The position numbers and the translations under genes were made by a program. 64,000 nt of DNA from PZPK01 sp965230795 (GTDB taxonomy: Bacteria; Pseudomonadota; Gammaproteobacteria; Pseudomonadales; Oleiphilaceae): NCBI GenBank assembly GCA_965230795.1, contig OZ246020.1, positions 248,001 to 312,000 on the forward strand. The letters are read 5' to 3'. Position 1 is the stretch's first letter. Each line of letters begins with the position of its first letter. This document shows, piece by piece, positions 52,716-61,979 of the stretch. Below the pieces are notes generated by a model. That model had not been told where the DNA came from and did not search any database. It saw nothing but the letters and a program-made list of their open reading frames with translations.

Positions 52716-53213
52716 ATGCAGTTTAAGAGCCTTGCGTTCCTTCAGCTGAGCGGATTCTTCGCCATATTCATGCTTTGTGCTGCCCTCAAGGCAGAGCCGA
52801 TAGCACCAGATTTTACCCTGCCAAACCTTCAAGCCGCATCGGAACACTCGCTTTCCGATTACCGAGGCAAAGTGATCTATCTGGATTTTTGGGCTTCCTG
52901 GTGTGGGCCCTGTCGGGATTCGCTGCCGGCGCTGGATGCCCTGCAAAAGGAGTTGGGGGTGAAGATGTTTGAAGTACTGGCGATTAATCTGGACGCTGAT
53001 CCTCGTGACGGCCTTCGGTTTTTGAAACAATATCCTGTGAGCTATACCGTACTGACAGACCCTGATGGTAGTTCTGCGCGCAATTATGAACTGGTGGGTT
53101 TGCCCTCATCGGTATTGCTGGACCAGCATGGCGTCATCGTATCCAGTTTCCAGGGGTTTCATCCCGGGCACATCAAAAAGCTGCGCAAGGCTATTCGTAT
53201 CCTCAACGAATAA
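52716..53213 (+). CDS. TlpA-like periplasmic thiol-disulfide protein
   Basis: A 165-residue thioredoxin-fold protein with a signal peptide or anchor (about residues 1-26) and an active site WCGPC at Cys63-Cys66. PDFTLPNLQ near the mature start and GLPSSVLLDQHG with the cis-Pro loop fit TlpA/ResA/AhpC-like reductases. It probably acts in cytochrome c or other periplasmic thiol maturation, which would suit the neighbouring haem and ANR genes (inference). Confidence 0.88.
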   Translation: MQFKSLAFLQLSGFFAIFMLCAALKAEPIAPDFTLPNLQAASEHSLSDYRGKVIYLDFWASWCGPCRDSLPALDALQKELGVKMFEVLAINLDADPRDGLRFLKQYPVSYTVLTDPDGSSARNYELVGLPSSVLLDQHGVIVSSFQGFHPGHIKKLRKAIRILNE

Positions 53214-53292
53214 TTCACTCCAGTGCTTGAACTGAATGATCGCCTTCTGCTATTAAAGGTCTTCTCGTTCAGGGACCAGACCGGATAAAACT

Positions 53293-54252
53293 ATGAAAAA
53301 ACTACTCCTTACTGTTGCCATTGTGCTTGGACTTGGCGGTTCTTTCCATGTGGTGAGTGACCATTACCGTTACGAATTCTATGATTGGGCTATACAGTTT
53401 GAACAGAATCAAGCGGGCCTGGTGCATCGGGAAATTACCGTTAACGGAGCGCCTGTTTCCTTCCTGGAAAATGAAGCCAGAGGATCTAAACCGACCATCA
53501 TCATGTTGCATGGATTTGGCGCCAGTAAAGAAAACTGGTTGCGATTTGCAGGGAAACTTGGTGATAGTTATCACACGGTGGCGTTGGATTTGTCCGGACA
53601 TGGTGAAAATCCAAGGGATCTTTCACAATCCTACAGCGTTGAAGCACAGGTTGCGTTCCTGAAAGCCTTTGTCGATGTGGCGGGTTATGAACGCTTTCAT
53701 CTGGTTGGTAATTCCATGGGTGGTGCGATTGCCTCGCTCTATGCAGCAACCTATCCAGAAGCAGTGATCACCGCTTCACTGATCAGTCCGGCCGGGATTC
53801 ACGAAGTGCCATCCTTGATGGAGCAACGGCTCGAAGCCGGGGAGAATCCGCTTATCGCCACGACTGTCAGCGAATTCCATGACCTGCTTGATTTTGTCAT
53901 GGAGTCACCACCCTTCATACCTGCTGCGGTGGCCAAGGTAGAGGCGGAAAAAGCTGTTTCCCGTGTCGACATTAACCGCAAGATTTTTTCGGATCTACGT
54001 AGCGATCTCGAAAAGGGTCTGGATGCGCGTCTGAAAACCATTCAGGCACCAGTGCTTATTATGTGGGGCGATCATGACCGGGCAATTCACGTCGACAATA
54101 TTGAGAAGTATGCTCGCCTGATTCCCCTGGCTGAGAAGCATATTTTCGAAGGCATTGGCCATCTGGCCATGGTGGAAGTGCCTTCGGAGTCGGCGCAGAG
54201 AACCCGAGAGTTTATTGAACAGGCACAAGTCCGGATGCCTGCTTCTGGCTGA
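53293..54252 (+). CDS. Exported or membrane-anchored alpha/beta hydrolase (lipase/esterase-like)
   Basis: A 319-residue alpha/beta hydrolase with a hydrophobic N-terminal signal or anchor (about residues 1-20). The oxyanion HGFGASKENW starts near residue 73, the nucleophile Ser141 lies in GNSMGG, the acid in MWGDHDRAI, and the catalytic His in GIGHLAMVE. The lid region (about 185-245) is typical of monoacylglycerol lipase-like enzymes. The substrate is unknown. It is convergent with speA (16 bases). Confidence 0.82.
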   Translation: MKKLLLTVAIVLGLGGSFHVVSDHYRYEFYDWAIQFEQNQAGLVHREITVNGAPVSFLENEARGSKPTIIMLHGFGASKENWLRFAGKLGDSYHTVALDLSGHGENPRDLSQSYSVEAQVAFLKAFVDVAGYERFHLVGNSMGGAIASLYAATYPEAVITASLISPAGIHEVPSLMEQRLEAGENPLIATTVSEFHDLLDFVMESPPFIPAAVAKVEAEKAVSRVDINRKIFSDLRSDLEKGLDARLKTIQAPVLIMWGDHDRAIHVDNIEKYARLIPLAEKHIFEGIGHLAMVEVPSESAQRTREFIEQAQVRMPASG

Positions 54253-54268
54253 AAAAAGGTGTCTGATG

Positions 54269-56179
54269 CTATTCCTGCTGCAGGTAGGTATAGCTCTCCA
54301 GGCCGTGTTCGAAAGCGAGCAGGCAGGCCTCACGCTCGCTGTCGGACATCTCCAGTGTTTCCAGTCGGCTGCGATAGTTTTGCATCAACACATCCGGCTG
54401 TAGGTGCACGTACTGCAAGGCTTTGGAGATGGTATCACCGCGTATGGCATGTTCAAGCGAAAGCCGTCCCGATTCATCGATGCTGGCATCCACCGAGTCA
54501 GTATCACCAAATAAGTTGTGCATATCCCCGAGAATTTCCTGGTAGGCCCCAACCATAAAAAAGCACAGCACTTCCGGTTCATCATTTGAAGCATGTTCGG
54601 GCAGTTGCAGTGAGGTTTCAATGCCGCGGCTGGAGACATAGTGATCAATACGGCCATCAGAATCGCAGGTGATATCCTGAAGAATCGCCCGTCGACTGAG
54701 AGGCTGATTCAGGCCTCGAATGGGCAAGATGGGAAATATCTGGTCGATGCCCCAGATATCCGGTAAGGATTGAAACAACGAAAAGTTTACAAAAATCTTA
54801 TCTGCCAGTTTTTCGTTCAGGGTGTCGATGATTTCCCGATGATCCCGGTGTTCCGGATCCAGATTGCCAATGAGCTGTTTGCAAATGGCAGTGTAAAGGG
54901 TCTCCGCCTCGGCTTTTTGTTGCAAGCTGATATGGCCCTGAGCGAAGAGTGAATTGGCTTCTTCAAAGGCATGCGCAGCATCATGGTAAATTTCGATGGG
55001 TGAGCGCTGCGCCAGATCTGTTTTCAGCGCCTGATAGTCCTGCCATAAATGTTGCGCTGACAGAGTCGTCAGGTCCGGTGTATCTGGAACGGGGCTATGC
55101 TCGGAATGTTCTCTGGCCACCACGTCGGCTAACAGAATAGCGTGATGGGCAGTCAGGGCTCGACCGGATTCACTGATAATATCCGGATGTGGAAGGCCAC
55201 TGCGCTCGGCTTCTTCCTTAAAGGCTTGCAAGACCGTCCGTGCATAGTCGGTGAGTTCATAATTGATAGAGCAAACGTTGCGCGATGCTGTGCCGTCGTA
55301 GTCGACGCCCAGCCCCCCTCCGATGTCAACCGTACCAATGGGAGCGCCGATATGCCTCAGTTGGCTATAGACCTGTGCGCACTCTTGCAGACCTCGGTGA
55401 ATATCACGAATATTGGCAATCTGTGATCCCAGGTGGAAGTGCAGCAGGGTGAGGGTGTCGAGCGCACCTTCTGCACGCAAGTAATCGATTGCCTGCAGCA
55501 TTTGTGAGGCAGAAAGGCCAAATTTTGATTTCTCACCTCCGGTATTTTGCCAGTTGCCTTTGCCTATTGTTGAAAGGCGAGCGCGAATACCAATGTTGGG
55601 GACAATGGACAGGTGCCTGGCCTCTTCAATAATCAGTCGCAGTTCACTGATTTTCTCGGCAACGATATACACGGTGTAACCAAGCTTTTGTCCCAGCAGG
55701 GCCATACGAATGTAGGCTCTATCCTTATAACCGTTACACACGATCACCGAGCCAACATCCAGATTTTGCGCCAGTACAGCCAATAGTTCGGGTTTGCTGC
55801 CGGCTTCCAGGCCCAGTTGTTTGTTCTGGCGGGCGGGTTGAGCTTGCGTAATTTCTTCAACGACCCGCCTTTGCTGATTTACCTTTATGGGGTAAACGAT
55901 TTTGTACTGTCCTTCATAGCTGAGTTCCGCTGCGACAGTGTTGAAACTGTTAACCAGACAATTGACGCGGTCATGGAGGATGGATTTGAAGCGCACCAAA
56001 GCTGGCAATCTCAGTCCATGCTCTTTCAGCCCTGCCAATACCTGTGTCAGTGCAACGCCGGAATCTGAGTCCCGATGGGGGCAGATTCGCAAATCACCAT
56101 CGTTTGAAATATCAACGTAGCCGTCGCTCCAACGATCAATGTTGTAGGCTCTGATTCCGGTTGAAGATGGTTTTGGCAT
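54269..56179 (-). CDS. speA: Biosynthetic arginine decarboxylase
   Basis: A 636-residue PLP enzyme of fold type III that converts arginine to agmatine, the first step to putrescine. Lys99 in YPIKVNQ is the PLP Lys; GLEAGSKPELL, LHFHLGSQI, DIGGGLGVDYDG and ISESGRALTAHHA are family motifs. Length is near E. coli SpeA (658). It is divergent from speE across 161 bp, so the polyamine genes are paired but transcribed separately. Confidence 0.96.
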   Translation of the reverse strand: MPKPSSTGIRAYNIDRWSDGYVDISNDGDLRICPHRDSDSGVALTQVLAGLKEHGLRLPALVRFKSILHDRVNCLVNSFNTVAAELSYEGQYKIVYPIKVNQQRRVVEEITQAQPARQNKQLGLEAGSKPELLAVLAQNLDVGSVIVCNGYKDRAYIRMALLGQKLGYTVYIVAEKISELRLIIEEARHLSIVPNIGIRARLSTIGKGNWQNTGGEKSKFGLSASQMLQAIDYLRAEGALDTLTLLHFHLGSQIANIRDIHRGLQECAQVYSQLRHIGAPIGTVDIGGGLGVDYDGTASRNVCSINYELTDYARTVLQAFKEEAERSGLPHPDIISESGRALTAHHAILLADVVAREHSEHSPVPDTPDLTTLSAQHLWQDYQALKTDLAQRSPIEIYHDAAHAFEEANSLFAQGHISLQQKAEAETLYTAICKQLIGNLDPEHRDHREIIDTLNEKLADKIFVNFSLFQSLPDIWGIDQIFPILPIRGLNQPLSRRAILQDITCDSDGRIDHYVSSRGIETSLQLPEHASNDEPEVLCFFMVGAYQEILGDMHNLFGDTDSVDASIDESGRLSLEHAIRGDTISKALQYVHLQPDVLMQNYRSRLETLEMSDSEREACLLAFEHGLESYTYLQQE

Positions 56180-56246
56180 GGGGGTCTCGATAAGGTAAAT
56201 GAGCGGAAAATTGAAACCGAGATGCTAACTCAAATCCCCGAAGTCT

Positions 56247-56303
56247 CGCCAGCATGAACTGGCGTAAAAATCTGCTGCAAGCTGGCGGATGGAGCATTAG
56301 AAT
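56247..56303 (+). promoter_or_regulatory. Inverted repeat and possible speE promoter
   Basis: CTGCAA (56275-56280) and TAGAAT (56298-56303) are separated by 17 bp and could form the speE promoter, with a leader of about 30 bases. Just upstream, CGCCAG (56247-56252) and CTGGCG (56259-56264) form a perfect inverted repeat with a 6-bp spacer, possibly an operator serving speE, speA or both. Confidence 0.4.
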
Positions 56304-56340
56304 GCAGGTCACGCAACATAGAACTGGAGATGTTTGCCTT

Positions 56341-57198
56341 ATGTCACTGGATCCGCAGCAATGGTTTACGGAAGTTTTTCAAAATGAGGGCACGGCTTTT
56401 TCCCTGCAGGTAAAAGAACGCCTGCATGCTGAACAAAGCACCTATCAGAAGGTCGAAATATATGCGACTGAAAGCTTTGGCAATCTTATGGTGATTGATG
56501 GTTGTGTGATGCTTACGCAGCGGGACAATTTTCTGTATCACGAGATGATGTCGCATCCGGCACTGTTTACGCATCCTGATCCAAAGCGGGTCGTGATCAT
56601 TGGCGGCGGTGACTGCGGTACCCTGAAGGAAGTTTTGAAACATAAGTCGGTCGAAGTGGTCACGCAGGTTGATATTGATGAACGCGTAACGCGATTGTCG
56701 GAAAAATTCTTCCCCGAGTTATGTTCCGAGAATCATGATCCAAGGGCATCATTGTTGTTTGATGACGGTATTGCATGGATGCGCAATGCTGAAGCCGGCT
56801 CGGTTGATGTCATTATCATTGACTCTACCGATCCCGTGGGGCCTGCTGAGGGTTTGTTCGCTGTTGATTTCTACAAGGATTGTTTTCGTGCCTTGTCTGA
56901 ACGCGGAATCGTTGTGCAACAATCAGAATCACCGCTACTGCATACAGACAGCATCATCAAAGGTGTCCATGACGATATGTACTCAGCGGGTTTTGTCTCG
57001 GTGCATACCCTGCCATTTCCGCAGCCGGTGTATCCAACGGGTTGGTGGAGTGCGACCATGGCCATGAAGCAGGGGACGGTATCTGATTTTCGTCGTGAAG
57101 CAGCTGCAGATCGCGATTTCAGCACCCAATACTATAATCTGGGTATCCACCAGGCTGCGCTGGCACAACCGGAGTTTATGCGGAAGGTTTTGGGCTAG
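56341..57198 (+). CDS. speE: Spermidine synthase
   Basis: A 285-residue aminopropyltransferase using decarboxylated SAM and putrescine. The SAM-site motif IIGGGDCGTLKEVLKH is near residue 88 (the usual GGGDGG reads GGGDCG), with the catalytic Asp in IIDSTDPVGPAEGLF. The ATG at 56341 is chosen because the product then matches family length and the ATG at 56254 lies upstream of the probable promoter. GGAG is 11 bases upstream. Confidence 0.93.
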   Translation: MSLDPQQWFTEVFQNEGTAFSLQVKERLHAEQSTYQKVEIYATESFGNLMVIDGCVMLTQRDNFLYHEMMSHPALFTHPDPKRVVIIGGGDCGTLKEVLKHKSVEVVTQVDIDERVTRLSEKFFPELCSENHDPRASLLFDDGIAWMRNAEAGSVDVIIIDSTDPVGPAEGLFAVDFYKDCFRALSERGIVVQQSESPLLHTDSIIKGVHDDMYSAGFVSVHTLPFPQPVYPTGWWSATMAMKQGTVSDFRREAAADRDFSTQYYNLGIHQAALAQPEFMRKVLG

Positions 57199-57263
57199 GG
57201 CCGACTTGTAGTTTGTCCAGGAGGTCTTGGGACGCCATCGCGTCCCTGGGCCTTTGTCATCTG

Positions 57264-57668
57264 CTAGATGACTTTGTTTGAGTATTTCTTTAAGAAGGCA
57301 ATGGTCGCGGCTGTGGCGTCGCGGAAGTAGACACCAATCAGAAATCCATCTTTGGTGATTGCTCGGTGCCTGACTTCTGCGAGCATGCGTAAGGTCTTGC
57401 GTATTTCTTTGTAGGTGACCTGAATCTCCAGAACGATAACGGCGTGCATGTTGAAGTCGTAGGGCGTTGCGATGGACGCGCCGCGCTCGGAGACATCCCG
57501 GGTTCGACAATGCACCACTTCTTTGTTTCGGGTTGTGATTTTCGCTGACCAGCGAGCTGCACGTCGGGGGTACTGCCTGCGTTCATCACCCCGGACTTCC
57601 TCATTGGCGTCGGTGATTTCCTGTGTGTTGTCAATGTATCCTGCGACAATGTGTTTTCCCTGATCCAT
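57264..57668 (-). CDS. PilZ-domain protein
   Basis: A 134-residue protein with one PilZ domain (about residues 28-125). The cyclic-di-GMP signature is complete: RQYPR at 31-35 (RxxxR) and DVSERG at 58-63 (D/NxSxxG), so it should bind the second messenger. Its output is unknown; candidates in this window are the pilus motors PilT/PilU. It is a single gene, and no Shine-Dalgarno sequence is clear. Confidence 0.85.
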   Translation of the reverse strand: MDQGKHIVAGYIDNTQEITDANEEVRGDERRQYPRRAARWSAKITTRNKEVVHCRTRDVSERGASIATPYDFNMHAVIVLEIQVTYKEIRKTLRMLAEVRHRAITKDGFLIGVYFRDATAATIAFLKKYSNKVI

Positions 57669-57777
57669 CTGAAAGTACCAAACCCATTCGTTGAGAAGTC
57701 AAAACCATGACGGAAAAATAGTCAAAATTGAGAAAACGTTCAAATAGTGTTTCGTAAGTTTTTGTTCGAAAACGCAT

Positions 57778-57808
57778 AAAAAAAGGCGCCCTTAGAAGGG
57801 CGCCTTTT
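57778..57808 (-). terminator. Terminator of glnK-amtB
   Basis: A 12-bp perfect stem (57781-57792 with 57797-57808) with a 4-base loop is followed on the minus strand by a run of T copied from the A run at 57778-57784. It lies 32 bases after the amtB stop. On the plus strand it is followed by TTTTG and could also work. Confidence 0.88.
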
Positions 57809-57839
57809 GTTGTGAGACCATCCTGTCTCGTATTGCTTG

Positions 57840-59117
57840 TTATTCCTTGGTGAACTCTGGGTACGCTTCCATACCACATTCAGAGATATCAACACCTTCG
57901 TACTCTTCTTCTTCAGAGACTCGGATGCCCATAACCGCTTTGATGATGCCCCAAGTAATCAGGCTGGTTACGAAGACCCATACGAAGATGGTCAGAGCGC
58001 CAACCAGCTGGCCAGAGAAGGTTGCATCCGCGTCGGACAGCAGCACTGCGAAGATACCCCACAGACCAACTACACCGTGGACAGAGATTGCACCAACCGG
58101 ATCGTCAATCTTCATCTTGTCGAGAGTTACGATAGAGAAGACTACGATCACACCACCGATGGCACCGATGATAGTAGCCAGCAGAGGAGAAGGATCAGCA
58201 GGCTCGGCAGTGATTGCTACCAGACCAGCCAGTGCACCGTTAAGAGCCATTGTCAGGTCGGCTTTGCCGAACAGGATGCGTGCAACGATCAGCGCGGCAA
58301 TCAAACCACCTGCTGCCGCGGCATTAGTGTTCAGGAATACGCTTGCAACTTCGTTAGCAACTGCGATACCACCGAGTTTCAGAGTAGAACCACCGTTGAA
58401 ACCGAACCAGCCCATCCACAGGATGAAGGTACCAAGAGTCGCCAGAGGCAGGTTGGCACCTGGGATAGCGTTGACTTCACCGTTAGGACCATACTTGCCT
58501 TTACGTGCGCCCAGCAGCAGAACACCCGCCAGAGCAGCAGCTGCACCAGCCATGTGAACGATACCGGAACCTGCGTAGTCGCTGTAGCTCAGCTCGTAGA
58601 TGCCGAATACAGAATCGCCGTTCCAGGTCCAGGCGCCTTCCATTGGATAGATGAAGCCAGTCATGACAACAGCGAATACCAGGAACGCCCAAAGCTTCAT
58701 GCGCTCGGCAACGGCACCGGATACGATAGACATGGCTGTCGCAACGAATACCACCTGGAAGAAGAAGTCAGATGCACCGGAGTATTCGCCCATTTCACCG
58801 AAGCCAGCTTCGGTTGCAGAGGCCAACACTGCCGCAATGGCTGCGTCATCCATAGAGGCGACACTGTCAGTGCCGGACAGGAAGAAACCACCGCCGTACA
58901 TGATTTCGTAACCGCAGACCAGATACATGGTACATGCGATCGCAAACAGCGCGACGTTTTTGGTTAGGATTTCAGTAGTGTTTTTGGAGCGGACCAGACC
59001 GGCTTCGAGCATAGCAAAGCCTGCTGCCATCCACATGACCAGGGCACCGCATACCAAGAAGTAAAAGGTGTCCATTGCATATTGCAATTCAAAAATATTG
59101 TTCGCTAAGTTTTCCAT
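57840..59117 (-). CDS. amtB: Ammonium transporter Amt
   Basis: A 425-residue, eleven-span ammonium channel. The pore His pair is visible in GSGIVHMAG and SVHGVVGLWG. Amt motifs include MLEAGLVRSKNT near residue 36 and FILWMGWFGFNGGS mid-protein. It begins without a cleavable signal, unlike E. coli AmtB, and ends in an acidic tail (SEEEEYEGVDISECGMEAY). It follows glnK by 49 bases; GlnK is expected to plug the pore when nitrogen is sufficient. Confidence 0.95.
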   Translation of the reverse strand: MENLANNIFELQYAMDTFYFLVCGALVMWMAAGFAMLEAGLVRSKNTTEILTKNVALFAIACTMYLVCGYEIMYGGGFFLSGTDSVASMDDAAIAAVLASATEAGFGEMGEYSGASDFFFQVVFVATAMSIVSGAVAERMKLWAFLVFAVVMTGFIYPMEGAWTWNGDSVFGIYELSYSDYAGSGIVHMAGAAAALAGVLLLGARKGKYGPNGEVNAIPGANLPLATLGTFILWMGWFGFNGGSTLKLGGIAVANEVASVFLNTNAAAAGGLIAALIVARILFGKADLTMALNGALAGLVAITAEPADPSPLLATIIGAIGGVIVVFSIVTLDKMKIDDPVGAISVHGVVGLWGIFAVLLSDADATFSGQLVGALTIFVWVFVTSLITWGIIKAVMGIRVSEEEEYEGVDISECGMEAYPEFTKE

Positions 59118-59166
59118 TGGAGCCCTCCGTACTAGGCTTTATGAAAGTTATAAGAATAAGTGTGTA

Positions 59167-59505
59167 TTAAACGGCGTCAGTGCCAGTTTCGCCGGTACGA
59201 ATTCGAATCGCTTGCTCCAGAGCTGAAACAAAGATTTTCCCGTCCCCGATTTTTCCTGTATTCGCAGCCTTGGAAACAGCCTCGATCACCTGATCAAGCA
59301 AGTCCGAGCCAATGGCTACTTCAATTTTCACTTTGGGTAGAAAGTCGACAACGTATTCAGCACCTCGATACAGCTCGGTGTGACCTTTTTGACGTCCGAA
59401 GCCTTTCACTTCTGTGACAGTGATACCCTGAACGCCGATTTCCGACAGTGCTTCGCGCACATCGTCCAGCTTGAAGGGTTTGATGATGGCAGTTACGAGT
59501 TTCAT
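59167..59505 (-). CDS. glnK: PII nitrogen-regulatory protein GlnK
   Basis: A 112-residue PII protein. Tyr51, the uridylylation site, is in the T-loop (HTELYRGAEY), and the C-terminal PII signature TGKIGDGKIFV is complete. It senses 2-oxoglutarate and ATP/ADP and binds AmtB. AAGGAG lies 7 bases before the ATG; the upstream ATG at 59631 lies beyond the sigma-54 promoter and is rejected. Being paired with amtB marks it as GlnK rather than GlnB. Confidence 0.95.
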   Translation of the reverse strand: MKLVTAIIKPFKLDDVREALSEIGVQGITVTEVKGFGRQKGHTELYRGAEYVVDFLPKVKIEVAIGSDLLDQVIEAVSKAANTGKIGDGKIFVSALEQAIRIRTGETGTDAV

Positions 59506-59612
59506 GAATATCTCCTTAGTATGCCGCCTGATTTTTAGTTGTATTGGTCTGAAGCGTTGCTCCTGCTTGATACGCTGGAGACCAACACTTATTCCGATTG
59601 CTGTTCGACTTA

Positions 59613-59628
59613 AGCAGAGGCTGTGCCA
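59613..59628 (-). promoter_or_regulatory. Sigma-54 promoter of glnK-amtB
   Basis: On the minus strand TGGCACAGCCTCTGCT (59628-59613) matches the sigma-54 consensus: TGGCAC at -24 and the invariant GC at -12, with correct 10-bp GG-GC spacing. Only the first T of the -12 TTGCW is changed to C. Transcription should start near 59602, giving a leader of about 97 bases. Confidence 0.85.
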
Positions 59629-59693
59629 CAAATAAAAAGTTCATAAAAAACATAAGGATGTAATACTTGCTTTTCATTTTCACTGATAATGGA

Positions 59694-59738
59694 GCCGCTT
59701 ATTGGTGCGGTGTCTTTAGGTGTGCACGGAAATGGTGC
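59694..59738 (-). promoter_or_regulatory. NtrC enhancer sites for glnK-amtB
   Basis: TGCACGGAAATGGTGC (59723-59738) fits the NtrC dyad GCAC-N6-GGTGC exactly and is centred about 128 bp upstream of the predicted start. A second, half-conserved dyad (59694-59708, right half TTGGTGC intact) is centred about 99 bp upstream, three helical turns away. This is the normal arrangement for NtrC-activated sigma-54 promoters. Confidence 0.78.
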
Positions 59739-59856
59739 GAACGGGCTTGCCTTACGTATTAATGGTTATTTTTCCCCTTGCAGAGTACACTTTTTGCCCT
59801 CGCACGGATTCCTGGAATTGCCATGCGAGGTCAGAAGTCAGCGAGAGGTGTACGCC

Positions 59857-60159
59857 GTGTTAAGTCCACAAGAATTGTTTAGTGTTATTCAGGAACAGGT
59901 TAATCAGGTTCTGCCTGATGCCACCAAGAGTGCCCAAGAGGATTTGTCCGCGAATTTAAAGATGTTGGTCAGCGGTATTATCGGCAGACTGGATCTTGTG
60001 AGTCGGGAAGAATTCGATGCGCAGCAGGCGGTTTTGTTGAGAACCCGTGAGAAGCTCGAGGCTCTTGAGAAAGAGGTCGCAGAATTGGAAGCGCGAATGG
60101 CATCTAATGGTCCGGATACACAAGCTTGCGATAGCACAACAGGCGAGTTGGACAACTAG
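59857..60159 (+). CDS. ubiK: UbiK-family ubiquinone biosynthesis accessory factor
   Basis: A 100-residue BMFP/YqiC-family protein. The N-terminal amphipathic helix is followed by the highly conserved LDLVSREEFDAQQAVLLRTREKL and a short coiled coil (about 65-83). UbiK helps the Ubi enzyme complex make ubiquinone under air. The GTG start at 59857 has GAGG 8 bases upstream; the ATG at 59689 would cross the NtrC sites and is rejected. Neighbours glnK and comM are the usual pseudomonad ones. Confidence 0.9.
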   Translation: MLSPQELFSVIQEQVNQVLPDATKSAQEDLSANLKMLVSGIIGRLDLVSREEFDAQQAVLLRTREKLEALEKEVAELEARMASNGPDTQACDSTTGELDN

Positions 60160-60167
60160 CTTTAGGC

Positions 60168-60184
60168 TGCGCCATGTTGGCGCA
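60168..60184 (+). terminator. Short hairpin after ubiK
   Basis: TGCGCCA (60168-60174) pairs perfectly with TGGCGCA (60178-60184) around a 3-base loop, eight bases after the ubiK stop. There is no U tract, so termination is uncertain. Confidence 0.35.
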
Positions 60185-60291
60185 TCAGCTTCGTAATAGT
60201 GCAGCCTGCTGCGTTTGAGCAGGCGCAGTATCCATATTAAAGAGGGCAGGACGCCCAATCTGTTTTACTTAACAAGCATGCAGGGAACGCA

Positions 60292-61797
60292 ATGTCTTTG
60301 TCACGTATTTATACACGGGCGCAATTCGGAATCGATGCCCCCGCCGTCACTGTTGAAACCCATCTTTCCAACGGTTTACCTTCACTCTCTATTGTTGGTC
60401 TACCGGAAACCGCCGTACGCGAAAGCAAGGAGCGCGTAAGGAGCGCATTGCTGAATTCGGGCTATGAATTTCCCTGTCGACGCGTCACGATTAATCTGGC
60501 CCCTGCTGACCTTCCCAAACAGGGGGGGCGCTACGACCTTGCCATCGCAGTGGGTATTCTGGCGGCGACAGGGCAGCTCGAGTCTGCAAATACGGAAGCA
60601 TGTGAGTTCGTCGGAGAGCTGGCGCTGGATGGTTCGTTGCGTCCCATTCCTGGTGCATTACCCTGTGCTTTGGCAGCTTCTGCACAGGAAAGGGCTGTTT
60701 TTCTTCCCGTGAGCAATGTGGAAGAAGCCATATTTTGCAAAAATGCGCGTGTATTTGGTGCAAAGCACCTTAATCAGATCTGCAAGCATCTTCTTGGTGC
60801 AGAATTAATTGAGCCGCAGCGCTTTTTTACACCGACGAGCCGCTTGCCTGGCAATGCCGACCTTGCCGAGGTCAGGGGACAGTTTAAAGCCCGCAGAGCT
60901 TTGGAGCTGGCAGCCGCAGGTGGACACAACCTGCTCTTCTATGGTCCGCCCGGCAGTGGCAAAAGCATGTTGGCCAGTCGATTGCCCGGGATTTTACCCA
61001 ACTTGCACCACGACGCCGCGCTTGAAGTGGCATCTGTTTACTCTCTTGCAGGCAAGAACCGCCCCATAGATCAGCTCTATCTGCCACCATTCAGATCACC
61101 ACATCACAGTGCTTCATCGGCTGCGTTGGTGGGCGGAGGCACGCATCCAACGCCCGGAGAGATCTCTTTGGCACACCACGGTATTCTGTTCTTGGATGAA
61201 CTTCCAGAGTTCGGACGCCCGGTTTTGGAAGTCCTGCGTGAGCCGATCGAAAGTGGCGAAATCCATATTTCCCGCGCCGCCTCAACCTTGACCTTCCCGG
61301 CCAGATTTCAGTTGCTGGCCGCTATGAACCCCTGCCCATGTGGGTATTTGGGGCACCCGAAAATCGAATGTACGGATACGCCGCAGCAGATTGCCAATTA
61401 CCGTCGAAAATTGTCCGGTCCGTTGTTGGATCGTTTTGATCTCCATGTTGAGGTGGGATATCAGCCAGCAGCCGACTTGTTCGCTGGACGGCAGCCATCT
61501 GAATCAAGTGCCGACGTAGCGGCCCGCGTGCTGGAAGCCAGAGCGCGGCAGCTGGATCGGCAAAAGATGTTGAATGCATCGCTGCAGATAAGGGATATAG
61601 AAAAGTATTGTGCTCTGGAGCAGGGATGTCGCATCTTGCTGGAAAACGCCATGGATAAACTTGCCCTGTCAGCCCGCGGGGCGCACCGGATTATCCGTGT
61701 CGCCCGGACATTGGCTGATTTGGATGGCGAGCCGGGAATCCAAACCGCTCATATGGCGGAAGCGATTTCCTATCGTGGTCTGGAGAGAAAGCATTAG
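60292..61797 (+). CDS. comM: ComM/YifB Mg-chelatase-like AAA+ helicase
   Basis: A 501-residue AAA+ protein of the ComM/YifB family. The N-terminal Lon-protease-like S5 fold ends near 180. Walker A GPPGSGKS is near 218-225, and the Walker B LFLDELPEF near 299. The Mg-chelatase C-terminal domain contains NPCPCGYLG and SARGAHRIIRVARTLADL. ComM drives branch migration during natural transformation. With PilT/PilU present it suggests that the organism may be competent (inference). Confidence 0.94.
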   Translation: MSLSRIYTRAQFGIDAPAVTVETHLSNGLPSLSIVGLPETAVRESKERVRSALLNSGYEFPCRRVTINLAPADLPKQGGRYDLAIAVGILAATGQLESANTEACEFVGELALDGSLRPIPGALPCALAASAQERAVFLPVSNVEEAIFCKNARVFGAKHLNQICKHLLGAELIEPQRFFTPTSRLPGNADLAEVRGQFKARRALELAAAGGHNLLFYGPPGSGKSMLASRLPGILPNLHHDAALEVASVYSLAGKNRPIDQLYLPPFRSPHHSASSAALVGGGTHPTPGEISLAHHGILFLDELPEFGRPVLEVLREPIESGEIHISRAASTLTFPARFQLLAAMNPCPCGYLGHPKIECTDTPQQIANYRRKLSGPLLDRFDLHVEVGYQPAADLFAGRQPSESSADVAARVLEARARQLDRQKMLNASLQIRDIEKYCALEQGCRILLENAMDKLALSARGAHRIIRVARTLADLDGEPGIQTAHMAEAISYRGLERKH

Positions 61798-61979
61798 GGC
61801 TTGAGCAGCCTTTATTATTCCGTTTATTGAACGCTGAATTCTTGATAAGGGCGCTTCCGTCATGAGTCATCATCGTCTACTATTTGGCTTTATTTTCTTA
61901 AACCATACAAAACAGCCACAGTTTTGGGTGTGTAGTGTATTCCGATACAGGCTCAAATTATTCATTCGGAGGAGAACAA

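Noticed and set aside
57837..58967. Open frame of 376 codons on the plus strand
   Set aside because: It is the exact antisense of amtB, with an abnormal composition rich in His, Gln, Asp and Cys and no family signature. amtB is certain on the other strand.
59689..59856. Longer start for ubiK
   Set aside because: The extra 56 residues cross the NtrC sites and do not resemble UbiK; the GTG at 59857 has a good binding site and the family N-terminus.
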